From NCBI RefSeq assembly GCF_036689865.1, contig NZ_JBAHUQ010000032.1:1-64000 (forward strand): DNA of 64,000 nt, written 5' to 3'. This DNA comes from Magnetococcus sp. PR-3. GTDB taxonomy: Bacteria > Pseudomonadota > Magnetococcia > Magnetococcales > Magnetococcaceae. Within the stretch, counting starts at the first letter, position 1. Each line of letters opens with the position of its first letter. The notes below the pieces were generated by a model. That model ran no database searches and was not told where the DNA came from. It worked only from the letters and a program-made list of their open reading frames with translations. Both the position numbers and the translations under genes were made by a program. Shown here one piece after another: positions 17,602-25,479 of the stretch.

Positions 17602-19116
17602 ATGAACCGCAACACAATCTGGGTGGTGGATGATTCAGCTACCATCCGACTGATGTTGGATAAGTTTTACCGAGAGCTTGATTATCAGGTTATTCTGATG
17701 AAAGACGGTTTGGAGGCTATTGCCGCCGTTGAGTCAGGGGATAAACCTGATCTGATGCTGTTGGATGCAGATATGCCAGGCATGACTGGATTTGATGTCT
17801 GCCGTAATATCCGTCAACACCATGATCAAAAGCCTACTCTACCCATTATCATGCTCACCAGCAGCGATGATGAGGCCGATATTGAACGTGCTTTTAATGT
17901 CGGGGTCGATGAGTATCTGCTGAAACCTGTAAACTGGTCCCTACTGAAACAGCGTACCCATTTATTGTTGGAACGACGCCAAGCCGTACGGGAGAGGCAG
18001 AGTTCCGAGCAGTGGCTGGCTGCACTATTCGGTACCGCTGTAGATGCCATTGTGGTGTTTGATGAAGATGGTATTATTTTGGATGTTAACCCAGCGCTAG
18101 AAAGGCTGTTTGGTTACGTTCGTGCCATTATGATTGGGCAGGGTATTCAGCTCTTGCTGCCTTCAGCCTCATCTGGGCCAGAATCTGTCGCACACACCCC
18201 CTCTATAGATCAAATTACCGCCAGTTCGGGTAGTGGCCAGGAAGTGAAGGCGCTGCATCGGGATGGGCACAGCTTTGTGGTGCAGTTAGCGGTATCAAAA
18301 GTTGAGAGTAGTGATGGGGAGACACGTTTTTTTGCTATCATTCATGATCTAACCGAACAAAAAATGATGCAAAAAGCGCTGATGGCACGCAATGAAGAGA
18401 TGTTGCGGGAGCGCTCGATTGTTGCAGATATTCTTGACCGTATGCGTGCCCACAGCACCAATGAAGTGATGGGGGTTTCCACCATCTTTCATCCCATGGA
18501 GCGGGCATCGGGTGATATCCTCATAGCAGCTACCCGGCCCTCTGGGGTTCGGCATGTGTTTTTGGGGGATTTTACCGGTCACGGTTTAACTGCGGCATTG
18601 GCTGGCCCAATGGTCACGGATATCTTCTGCACCATGACCCAAAAAGGGTATGCACCGGATCAAATTCTAACGGAGATGAACCGCCAGCTACATATGAAGT
18701 TGCCAACCACACTGTTCTTGGCGGCTTCATTTGTGGAGTATGATGCGGTTCAAAAGCGACTGTTTATTTGGAATGGGGGGAACCCGCCCATTTTTCTCTT
18801 GCGCTGTAATGGCCAAGTTGAGATGTACAAAAGCCACACACTTTCGTTGGGTGTTATCGGTTCCGATGGTTTTGAGGTTGGGGGCTGTACCCTGCAGGTT
18901 GAGCCTGGAGATCGGGTCGTGGCCTTTACCGATGGAATCTCTGAGGTTACATCGGATCGAGATGGGTCTATGTACGGCGATGAGCGTGTGGCTGAGTTGG
19001 CACAAAAGTCACCAGATATTGAATCACTAAAGGCAACGCTTCTAGAAAGTTTAGCTACATTTAGTGGCAGTGATGTGATGGATGATGATCTCTCAATGGT
19101 TATTGTCACCTGCTGA
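17602..19116 (+). CDS. Response regulator with PAS and PP2C/SpoIIE-type phosphatase domains
   Basis: A 504-residue cytoplasmic protein. REC spans about 5-125 with VVDDS and phospho-acceptor D55 in LLDADMPGM; PAS about 140-265; and a SpoIIE/RsbU-type PP2C phosphatase about 300-504 with the metal-binding GDFTGHG motif and the late VAFTDGISEV and DDLSMV segments. Proteins of this architecture usually dephosphorylate anti-sigma-factor antagonists (STAS proteins) in partner-switching systems. No anti-sigma factor or free STAS protein is adjacent, so the target lies elsewhere. A good AGGAATC-like site precedes ATG 17602. It ends at a bidirectional terminator. Confidence 0.93.
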   Translation: MNRNTIWVVDDSATIRLMLDKFYRELDYQVILMKDGLEAIAAVESGDKPDLMLLDADMPGMTGFDVCRNIRQHHDQKPTLPIIMLTSSDDEADIERAFNVGVDEYLLKPVNWSLLKQRTHLLLERRQAVRERQSSEQWLAALFGTAVDAIVVFDEDGIILDVNPALERLFGYVRAIMIGQGIQLLLPSASSGPESVAHTPSIDQITASSGSGQEVKALHRDGHSFVVQLAVSKVESSDGETRFFAIIHDLTEQKMMQKALMARNEEMLRERSIVADILDRMRAHSTNEVMGVSTIFHPMERASGDILIAATRPSGVRHVFLGDFTGHGLTAALAGPMVTDIFCTMTQKGYAPDQILTEMNRQLHMKLPTTLFLAASFVEYDAVQKRLFIWNGGNPPIFLLRCNGQVEMYKSHTLSLGVIGSDGFEVGGCTLQVEPGDRVVAFTDGISEVTSDRDGSMYGDERVAELAQKSPDIESLKATLLESLATFSGSDVMDDDLSMVIVTC

Positions 19117-19144
19117 TTTTCTGCGATCCGTTAAGTGTGCGAAT

Positions 19145-19181
19145 AAAGGCCGATCTATCTTACTGATAGATCGGCCTTTTT
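19145..19181. terminator. Bidirectional terminator between convergent genes
   Basis: A 15-bp perfect stem (19145-19159 with 19165-19179) around a 5-nt loop, with A-run on the left and T-run on the right. It serves the REC-PP2C gene on plus and the TPR-sulfotransferase gene on minus. Confidence 0.93.
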
Positions 19182-19206
19182 GCTTATGGGGTGTGATCTA
19201 TAGATG

Positions 19207-20787
19207 TTACTTAGGTGTGTTAAGTAATGTCTGCACAGCTTCGGTAAAAGCCGGGTAATGTTGGGCTTGGTCCAGGCTGTGAGTATGGATCGGCTGTCGA
19301 ACTTGATCTAAACTTTGTGTCATAACAGGGCGTTCTGAATGTGCTTGGAAGTTTAGATACTCTGGTTTCCAGGCCAGCTCTAAAGCGGCATACAGTCTTT
19401 GTGTCTCTGCTTCAGGGTTGCCGACAACCTGTTCATAGTGAACCTGCTCAATTTTACCCGGGTGCCATGAGTCCCAAGTGGCCATAGTACGCTGATGGTA
19501 GTGGTAGTAGTCCACCAGGTTTTCAGGTGTGCTGCTCCAACCATGACCTTCAAAAAAGTAACTACGGAAGCATGAGAGTAGTGTGGCCACAGGGTTCCGT
19601 TGGCAGTGAATGATTTTTGCTTCAGGAAAGAGGATGGGCAAAATGCCCGCAAAGCGGAAGTTTCCAGGCGATTTATCCGTATACCAAGGGCTACTAATCT
19701 GGCGGGTTTTCAGCTCTTTGCGGTAATAGTTACGGCTCTCTAACAGGATTTCAGCAACCTGTTCTGTCAAGAGTGCCTCGCCGGTCATTAAGGGGGCCAA
19801 TAAGGCACCTAATGCTTCATTAAGCAGGGGCAGTTCTCCGCCAGGTGTGACCTGTTCATGGCGGGCAATGATCTCTTCGATCAGGGTGCTGCCTGATCGG
19901 GGCATACCAAGTATGAAGATGGGGTTTGGGCCATCCCAGGGCGTGAGCTTAAAGCCATCAAGCTGTTCTTTAATCTCTTCCAGCTTAAGGGTCATCATCT
20001 TTTCTTGATGCACAACTGATCGGCGGGCTTTTGCTAAGGCTATGTTGGCTTGCTGATAAAAGGTATAGGCGGTTTCATAATCTTCACGGGCGTGTTCGGC
20101 ATGCGCACGGGCAAACAACAGATTAATCTGTGCCAAGGGGTCGCTAAGTGGCCCTTTATTGGTCAATTTAACCAAGTTTTCATAGATGACCTCATCTTTA
20201 CTGCCTGGACCACTGTAGAGACGTAAATAGGAGAGGGCATCCTCTTCAGAACGGCGGATGCACGCACCATAGAGGGCTGAGGCCTCCTCTACATTTCCCT
20301 TCATAAAATGGCTTAAAGCCAAATTATGGAGCAGGGCGGGACTTTCAGGAAAGTGATCCACACCTTTCTGGGCTAGGTTCATAAGATCTTCCGCAACGGG
20401 AAAACCCTCCATAGCCAGTTGAAACTTAACCAAAGCAGCATTCTGGAACATACTCGGATTATCAAAATACTGACTAAGCAGTTGGGTGAAATAGTGATCA
20501 GCTTCCCGCAGTTTTCCCATACGCATACAAACCATCGCGATATTGTTCACCGCATTGATACTCAATGGTTTTTTACTAAGGCGCTGGTTGGCGTAGCGGT
20601 GGGCCGCCTCATTATCCCCTTGCTCCAGTTTAAGAATAGAGAGGTTTTCTAAGGCAATAGGCTGTTCTTCTGAGTTTTCCAAGCACTGTATATAGAGTGC
20701 TTCAGCCTGTTCCAAACGTTTTTGGCTGTGTAGCTCAATGGCCTGTTGCAGTTTCGAATTAAAGGGCATGGGGGTCCTCGCATGCAT
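19207..20787 (-). CDS. TPR protein with C-terminal sulfotransferase domain
   Basis: 526 residues. The N-terminal half has TPR-like helix pairs (SKLQQAIELHSQKRLEQAEAL and following). The C-terminal part, from about 285, starts with PIFILGMPRSGSTLIEEII, the PAPS 5'-phosphosulfate-binding loop, and continues with IIHCQRNPVATLLSCFRSYF, the 3'-phosphate-binding region. Such proteins transfer sulfate from PAPS to proteins or glycans. The start may be the ATG six codons inside (MPFNSKL, 20769). YjbQ lies upstream on the same strand only 30 bp away, so they may be co-transcribed. Acceptor unknown. Confidence 0.87.
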   Translation of the reverse strand: MHARTPMPFNSKLQQAIELHSQKRLEQAEALYIQCLENSEEQPIALENLSILKLEQGDNEAAHRYANQRLSKKPLSINAVNNIAMVCMRMGKLREADHYFTQLLSQYFDNPSMFQNAALVKFQLAMEGFPVAEDLMNLAQKGVDHFPESPALLHNLALSHFMKGNVEEASALYGACIRRSEEDALSYLRLYSGPGSKDEVIYENLVKLTNKGPLSDPLAQINLLFARAHAEHAREDYETAYTFYQQANIALAKARRSVVHQEKMMTLKLEEIKEQLDGFKLTPWDGPNPIFILGMPRSGSTLIEEIIARHEQVTPGGELPLLNEALGALLAPLMTGEALLTEQVAEILLESRNYYRKELKTRQISSPWYTDKSPGNFRFAGILPILFPEAKIIHCQRNPVATLLSCFRSYFFEGHGWSSTPENLVDYYHYHQRTMATWDSWHPGKIEQVHYEQVVGNPEAETQRLYAALELAWKPEYLNFQAHSERPVMTQSLDQVRQPIHTHSLDQAQHYPAFTEAVQTLLNTPK

Positions 20788-20817
20788 GGGATCTAAGCGT
20801 AAAGAGGGGATGGTTTG

Positions 20818-21255
20818 TTATTCACCAATAATCTTAACCAGCACCCGTTTTTTCCGGTGTCCGTCAAACTCACCATAAAAGACCTGTTCCCAGGGGCCAA
20901 AGTCCATCTCACCCTGGGTAATGGCCACCACCACTTCCCGACCCATCACCTGCCGCTTTAGGTGGGCATCTCCATTATCCTCACCTGTGCGGTTGTGATG
21001 ATAGTGGGAAATTGGCTCATGTGGGGCCAGCTCTTCAAGCCACCGCTCATAGTCATGGTGTAATCCTGGCTCATCATCATTAATGAAAACGGAGGCGGTA
21101 ATATGCATAGCATTACAGAGCAGCAAGCCCTCGGTAATGCCGCTATCGGCCAAGCAGGCTTCAAGCTGAGGGGTGATATTGATAAAACCGCGGCGTCCAG
21201 GTACTTGTAACCATAGCTCTTTACGGTAGCTTTTCAAGGGATTTTTCCTCACCAA
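20818..21255 (-). CDS. yjbQ: YjbQ family (UPF0047) protein
   Basis: A 145-residue protein with the family signature: [37 protein letters not shown], the metal-binding [19 protein letters not shown] region, and [19 protein letters not shown] near the end. The family is annotated as secondary thiamine-phosphate synthase on the basis of genetics in E. coli; the physiological role is uncertain. Conserved His, Asp and Glu residues probably bind a metal. It is first of a likely two-gene run with the TPR-sulfotransferase. Confidence 0.9.
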   Translation of the reverse strand: MVRKNPLKSYRKELWLQVPGRRGFINITPQLEACLADSGITEGLLLCNAMHITASVFINDDEPGLHHDYERWLEELAPHEPISHYHHNRTGEDNGDAHLKRQVMGREVVVAITQGEMDFGPWEQVFYGEFDGHRKKRVLVKIIGE

Positions 21256-21514
21256 GACAGATCATGAAAGGGGATGGCACAGGCCTAAGGTACGCTTTGG
21301 CTGGTGTTACAAGCAAGCGACCTTCACCATCCCTAGACTTTTCCTCTGCTTGTGGCGAAAATAGCCGCTGCATGGCATGGGATTATTGACCTGTATGTTG
21401 CACTTTGTGATAAAATGAGAAGACCAATACCGAAAATAAGCATGGATTGCATCGGTTGGTCATAACCTCTTTCGTCATCGACTTATGACCCGAGATCGTT
21501 AGGACGGCTGCGCC

Positions 21515-22396
21515 ATGCGCAAACATTTCACCATTACCATCACCACCCATGAGGGGGCCAAGCATTTGCGGGTCTCCTTTTCGCGGTTGCGTGCGGTGGT
21601 TATTGTGGTGATGTTGGGGGTTGGCGCGCTGCTAGGGTCAGGAGCCTTAGGGGTTTACTTCTATAAAGATGCGGAAAAATTACAAAGTCGTCTAACCGCG
21701 ACCCGTACTGATCTCTCACACCTTCACTCCCAAAACCGAGAGTTGCAGCAGCTGAGCCAGAACAAGGATGTGGTGATCAATCAGGTGCAGCAGAAGTATC
21801 AGGATGCGCAAGCTAAAGCGGATGCTCTGGTTCTGGCGGCGACCAATAGTGAGCGGGTTAAGCGTTACCTGCTCAACCGTCTACCGAATGGGCGGCCGAT
21901 CTACTCCCGTAAAATTACCAGTGGGTATGGTGAGCGTGTTGACCCCATAAGCAGTAAGCGGGAGTTCCATGGTGGCCTGGATATGCGTGCCCCCATTGGT
22001 ACCACAGTACGGGCTACTGCCGATGGTGTGGTGGAGTTTGCAGGCAACCATAAACGTAGTGGCTATGGTCACCTTGTGATTGTGCGCCATGATTTTGGGT
22101 TTCGTACGGTATATGCCCATCTAAGTAAAACCTTAGTGAAGGCTGGGGCTTTTGTCGGTAAAGGGGACCGTATTGCGCTGTCAGGTAACAGCGGTAAAAG
22201 TAGTGGTCCACACCTTCACTATGAGGTACGTTTTGTTCACCGCAAGTTGGACCCCGCCCGTTTTGTCAGCTGGCGTGCTGAAAATTACGACACTATCTTT
22301 GAAGAGAGGCGGGTGCGATGGCACTCTTTGGTAAATCTTCTCAACCGTCGTTTGAGCGATCCGGCACAACCGTCATTGCATCTGGCTCAAAAGTAG
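21515..22396 (+). CDS. M23-family murein peptidase (LytM domain), membrane anchored
   Basis: 293 residues. A single membrane segment (about 27-50) follows a short cytoplasmic tail, then a coiled coil (about 51-105), then a LytM/M23 domain (about 133-245) with Zn ligands H152 and D156 in FHGGLDMRAP and the HLHYEV motif around 231-236. It should cut peptide bridges of peptidoglycan in the periplasm. The last 79 bp overlap the bactofilin gene in another frame. M23 peptidase plus bactofilin is a recurrent pair in cell-shape control (for example in Helicobacter), so the two products probably act together. Confidence 0.92.
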   Translation: MRKHFTITITTHEGAKHLRVSFSRLRAVVIVVMLGVGALLGSGALGVYFYKDAEKLQSRLTATRTDLSHLHSQNRELQQLSQNKDVVINQVQQKYQDAQAKADALVLAATNSERVKRYLLNRLPNGRPIYSRKITSGYGERVDPISSKREFHGGLDMRAPIGTTVRATADGVVEFAGNHKRSGYGHLVIVRHDFGFRTVYAHLSKTLVKAGAFVGKGDRIALSGNSGKSSGPHLHYEVRFVHRKLDPARFVSWRAENYDTIFEERRVRWHSLVNLLNRRLSDPAQPSLHLAQK

Positions 22397-22830
22397 AAGG
22401 GCTGATCCAGAGTGATTGCGACCTTCATGTTGATGGTCTGCTGGTAGGAGAAGTGCACTGTAGCGGTGAGGTCTCTATTGGTGGTCGAGGTCGTATTGAA
22501 GGGCAAGTCTATGCCCAGCGCTTTGTCATTACGGGGAGTTTTGAAGGCCAAGCTGACTGTGATGAAGTAGAGATTATGGGGACGGGCCATGCGGCGGGTG
22601 AGATTGCTTCCCATATTCTGGTGGTGGAGCGTGGTAGCCAGTTTGAAGGCAGAAGCCGACAAAAATCTTCTGAAGAATTAAAGCAGAGCCTCAGCCGCGA
22701 TGATGTGAAAGCGCTGCCCTTAGACTCTTCATCTCAAGAGGCAACCACTGTGTTACCGCATGGTGGGGCCAGTGAAGAGATTGTTCAGGCTGAGATGGTT
22801 GCCGTACAAAAACCTACTCCAACCGATTGA
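22318..22830 (+). CDS. Bactofilin (polymer-forming cytoskeletal protein)
   Basis: A 170-residue bactofilin. The short N-terminal tail MALFGKSSQPSFERSGTTVI leads into a beta-helix core (about 20-115) built from hydrophobic/Gly-rich rungs (VEGLIQSDCDLHVDGLLVGEV, each rung about 17 residues) and a disordered C-terminal tail rich in Ser, Glu and Pro. Bactofilins self-assemble into nucleotide-free filaments that position cell-wall enzymes. ATG 22318 follows GGCGGGTGCG inside the M23 gene; the long overlap suggests translational coupling. In magnetotactic bacteria bactofilin-like proteins can also matter for cell organisation, but nothing here is specific to magnetosomes. Confidence 0.92.
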   Translation: MALFGKSSQPSFERSGTTVIASGSKVEGLIQSDCDLHVDGLLVGEVHCSGEVSIGGRGRIEGQVYAQRFVITGSFEGQADCDEVEIMGTGHAAGEIASHILVVERGSQFEGRSRQKSSEELKQSLSRDDVKALPLDSSSQEATTVLPHGGASEEIVQAEMVAVQKPTPTD

Positions 22831-22944
22831 GCCCTCTGTGTAGAGTTCTTCTTTTACCTTCCCGTATTGACCTTTGATTTCAACTGATCCTGCTACCTAC
22901 CATCTGAACACTCTTTACCGTAATAGCAAAGGTTGGCCAATGGG

Positions 22945-23994
22945 TTAATGTGTGCCCAGTGCTTGTTCAATATGGGCAATACGTTTGCTGGTGAGAGGGT
23001 GGCTCGAGAAGTACTCCAACCCCTGTTGTTCCTTCTTTTTCACTCTATGGCTTTGCTCCAGCCGTGACAGAATATTTACAAAAGCTGAGGCGGGAATTTG
23101 CTGCGCCTTCATGAAGGTAATGGCAAACTGGTCCGCTTGTGATTCAAAACTTCGCCCATAGCTTAACTGTTGTACCATTAGCCCTGCACTCATGGCGATA
23201 TCATTAAAACTACTACTTGGATCGCCAATAAGCATGCTTGCTGTAAGAGAGAGCAGTGCCGAGCGTACCACCAATTTCACACTGTGACGCTGATAGATAT
23301 GGCCAATTTCATGGGCTAAAACCGACTGAAACTCCTGGTCAGTTTTAAGCAGTTTGATAAAGGCATCTGTCACGATCATATCGCCAGAAGGTAGAGCCAG
23401 CGCATTGGCGCCAATCTTTGGGGCAGATCGAAAGTGCAGGGTATAAGGTAAGTGCTCTCTTTTGGGTAGGGTTGCGACCGTCTGTTGAAAGAGCTTTTGA
23501 TAGTGGGTTTGATCTTTATCTGAAAGGTGGGTTTTTTTAAAGGCTAAGTAATCCAGTAACTTTAAGCTCTGTTTACCCAAATGCTGATCAGCTGATGTGG
23601 GAAGCATGGCTGTAACAAGCTGTGCCGTCCAAGGTATGCCATACTGGAAGATCCCCCAGATAAAAGCCACTACCACCAAGAGTGAAACCGTCACCCAGCG
23701 CCACCGCTGCTCCATATGGTGAACGCCCCGCTCGAGCCGACCCTCCTCATGTTTGGCCAAATAGTGCTGCAGATCTTCAATCTGCTCCGTAACAAACTGC
23801 TCGCCCTCTCCAAACCGAATGCGCATGGGGGTATTACCCATGGGAGGGCTGACCGATCGATCATGGGGGTAAAGAGAGCGTAAGGTGCCTGTGGCATCCT
23901 TAAAACGCATAATTCCTTGATCGGTCAACTCCATCTGAGCTGGGCGGCTCTGGCTATCCTGTCCATTGAAGTGCTGTCCATGAAGTAGGGTCAT
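22945..23994 (-). CDS. M48-family zinc metalloprotease, membrane anchored
   Basis: 349 residues. An N-terminal beta-rich segment (about 1-70), one membrane span (about 99-120), then the M48 peptidase domain with the HExxH zinc motif H228-E229-I-G-H232 and a downstream third ligand in SYGRSFESQADQFA (Glu near 277). M48 proteases of this kind sit in the cell envelope and degrade damaged membrane or periplasmic proteins. It lies 20 bp after the YjgN-like gene on the same strand, so they form an operon; this M48-DUF898 pairing recurs in proteobacteria. Confidence 0.9.
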   Translation of the reverse strand: MTLLHGQHFNGQDSQSRPAQMELTDQGIMRFKDATGTLRSLYPHDRSVSPPMGNTPMRIRFGEGEQFVTEQIEDLQHYLAKHEEGRLERGVHHMEQRWRWVTVSLLVVVAFIWGIFQYGIPWTAQLVTAMLPTSADQHLGKQSLKLLDYLAFKKTHLSDKDQTHYQKLFQQTVATLPKREHLPYTLHFRSAPKIGANALALPSGDMIVTDAFIKLLKTDQEFQSVLAHEIGHIYQRHSVKLVVRSALLSLTASMLIGDPSSSFNDIAMSAGLMVQQLSYGRSFESQADQFAITFMKAQQIPASAFVNILSRLEQSHRVKKKEQQGLEYFSSHPLTSKRIAHIEQALGTH

Positions 23995-24014
23995 CGGTTG
24001 GTTTCCGTTAAGGG

Positions 24015-25148
24015 TTAGATACCAAAGTCAAATCCAACCAGATCATCCAAACCTTCTGCGGTACTACCTGACTGGTTATCACGATTATCAGCCAAAAAGT
24101 GATTTTTAGCCGTGGCTGTCGTTTCTACCTGTATCGAAGAAAGCATGTATTTTTTCATGCGAATGGTGGCCAAAGGACTTAAAAAACCCAGTGAAATCAC
24201 ACGTAAAAACAAGTTGCTAAGAGCAATCCAGAAAATACGGCTTTTGCTCAGGTCGCATGAAAAAGAGAGGGTGCTCAAATGGGTCTGACTCCAAACCAGC
24301 TCAAAGACAGCGGCTCTAAACACAGAGGTTACTGCGATAAAAAAAGCAACAAAGAGTACAAACGGGATGGCAGAGAAGATGAAGGTGTATTCAATTGGAA
24401 ACTCTGTAGAGATATCGCTTAGCAGTGAATTGAGTGCCAGCAACCCTCCGCTTAAGACGGCCATTTCTAGGAAAAAGAGAAGAAAAACACCATAAAAATG
24501 TCGATCTAAGAGCGGTGGCTTGGCCTGAAATGGGCTTTGTCCAAAGTGGCTGTTCACCAATAAATATTCTGTCTGTTTTTTATATGCTATGGGAAAAAGT
24601 AAGCCCATGGAGACAGAGCCTATGATGGTCCAGAGCATATAGACCAGATAGGATTTTCCCATCTTTCCCTCAAAGTTAAAGCGTATGCCACGATACTCGG
24701 TATTGCGTAAGCTAAAGCGCATAGCCATAACAATAACGGCTGGTAGTAGCATGAGGATCATGAAATAAATGGCATTACTGATGAGCTTTAATTGAAGGTC
24801 CTGCATCTGTTCCAAGACCACCATGGGTATAACAAATGCAGCTGCAATAATACGACCTTTGAGGATACGAATAGGATCTGCAGTATACTCCAAATTGTGG
24901 CCATCTATAATGGTATGGTTATAAAAAAAGCGGTTACGCCGTACTTTGGCCCACGCTGAATAGATACCCAATGTCAAAATGGTTAAAGCCCAGTTAACAA
25001 TCCAGATCTTAAAGTAATCTCTAGCTCTAGCTGTAAACATAACCCTGTGTTTCTCAAGAGGCTCTTCTTGCACAGGTGGGTGTTCCTCGTTAAGGGGTTG
25101 GCTTGCTTGCGGCGCCAAAGGGGGCGGGGGCCGTGTGGTGGTTTCCAT
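24015..25148 (-). CDS. YjgN/DUF898 family membrane protein
   Basis: 377 residues with about six membrane segments. The family start is recognisable after a Pro-rich cytoplasmic tail: FTARARDYFKIWIVNWALTI, then LTLGIYSAWAKVRRNRFFYN, then the repeat-like second half (KAPPLLDRHFYGVFLL and YMKKYM-type end). Function unknown. The coupled M48 protease downstream suggests it presents or controls the protease, or is its substrate; this is inference. First gene of the two-gene minus-strand run. Confidence 0.85.
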   Translation of the reverse strand: METTTRPPPPLAPQASQPLNEEHPPVQEEPLEKHRVMFTARARDYFKIWIVNWALTILTLGIYSAWAKVRRNRFFYNHTIIDGHNLEYTADPIRILKGRIIAAAFVIPMVVLEQMQDLQLKLISNAIYFMILMLLPAVIVMAMRFSLRNTEYRGIRFNFEGKMGKSYLVYMLWTIIGSVSMGLLFPIAYKKQTEYLLVNSHFGQSPFQAKPPLLDRHFYGVFLLFFLEMAVLSGGLLALNSLLSDISTEFPIEYTFIFSAIPFVLFVAFFIAVTSVFRAAVFELVWSQTHLSTLSFSCDLSKSRIFWIALSNLFLRVISLGFLSPLATIRMKKYMLSSIQVETTATAKNHFLADNRDNQSGSTAEGLDDLVGFDFGI

Positions 25149-25479
25149 GGCAGACCTATCGAGTTATTTGATGTGATAATAAATTAAAATAATAGGTTAA
25201 ACAGTGTAGTAAAACTTAAGCCTACATTGGCAATGGGTATGTTTTTACGCATTTTTTTATACCATGTCACAAGGGGGTATGCACCATTATCTACATGTTT
25301 TCACCAAGCTGACCGCTTATCTTCCCAGACTTTGGTCAATACTCCAGTTAAGGTCCCTGTATACTCTGCCAGAATGTCAGAAGCAGACAAATCATAACAA
25401 ATGATAATTGCACTAAAAAAAATTCATGTAACGTGGCATGATAGCAGAAGTGAATTCGCCTAAAACCTTATGAGATGCG
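25149..25479. other. AT-rich divergent promoter region
   Basis: A 331-bp gap between the divergent YjgN-like and kinase-Sel1 genes. The left 60 bp are strongly AT-rich. A TGGCATG at 25435-25441 recalls a sigma-54 -24 box but has no GC at the proper -12 spacing. No RNA gene or repeat seen. Confidence 0.35.

Noticed and set aside
25435-25449. TGGCATG resembling a sigma-54 -24 box before the kinase-Sel1 gene
   Set aside because: The required GC at N10 spacing is not present.
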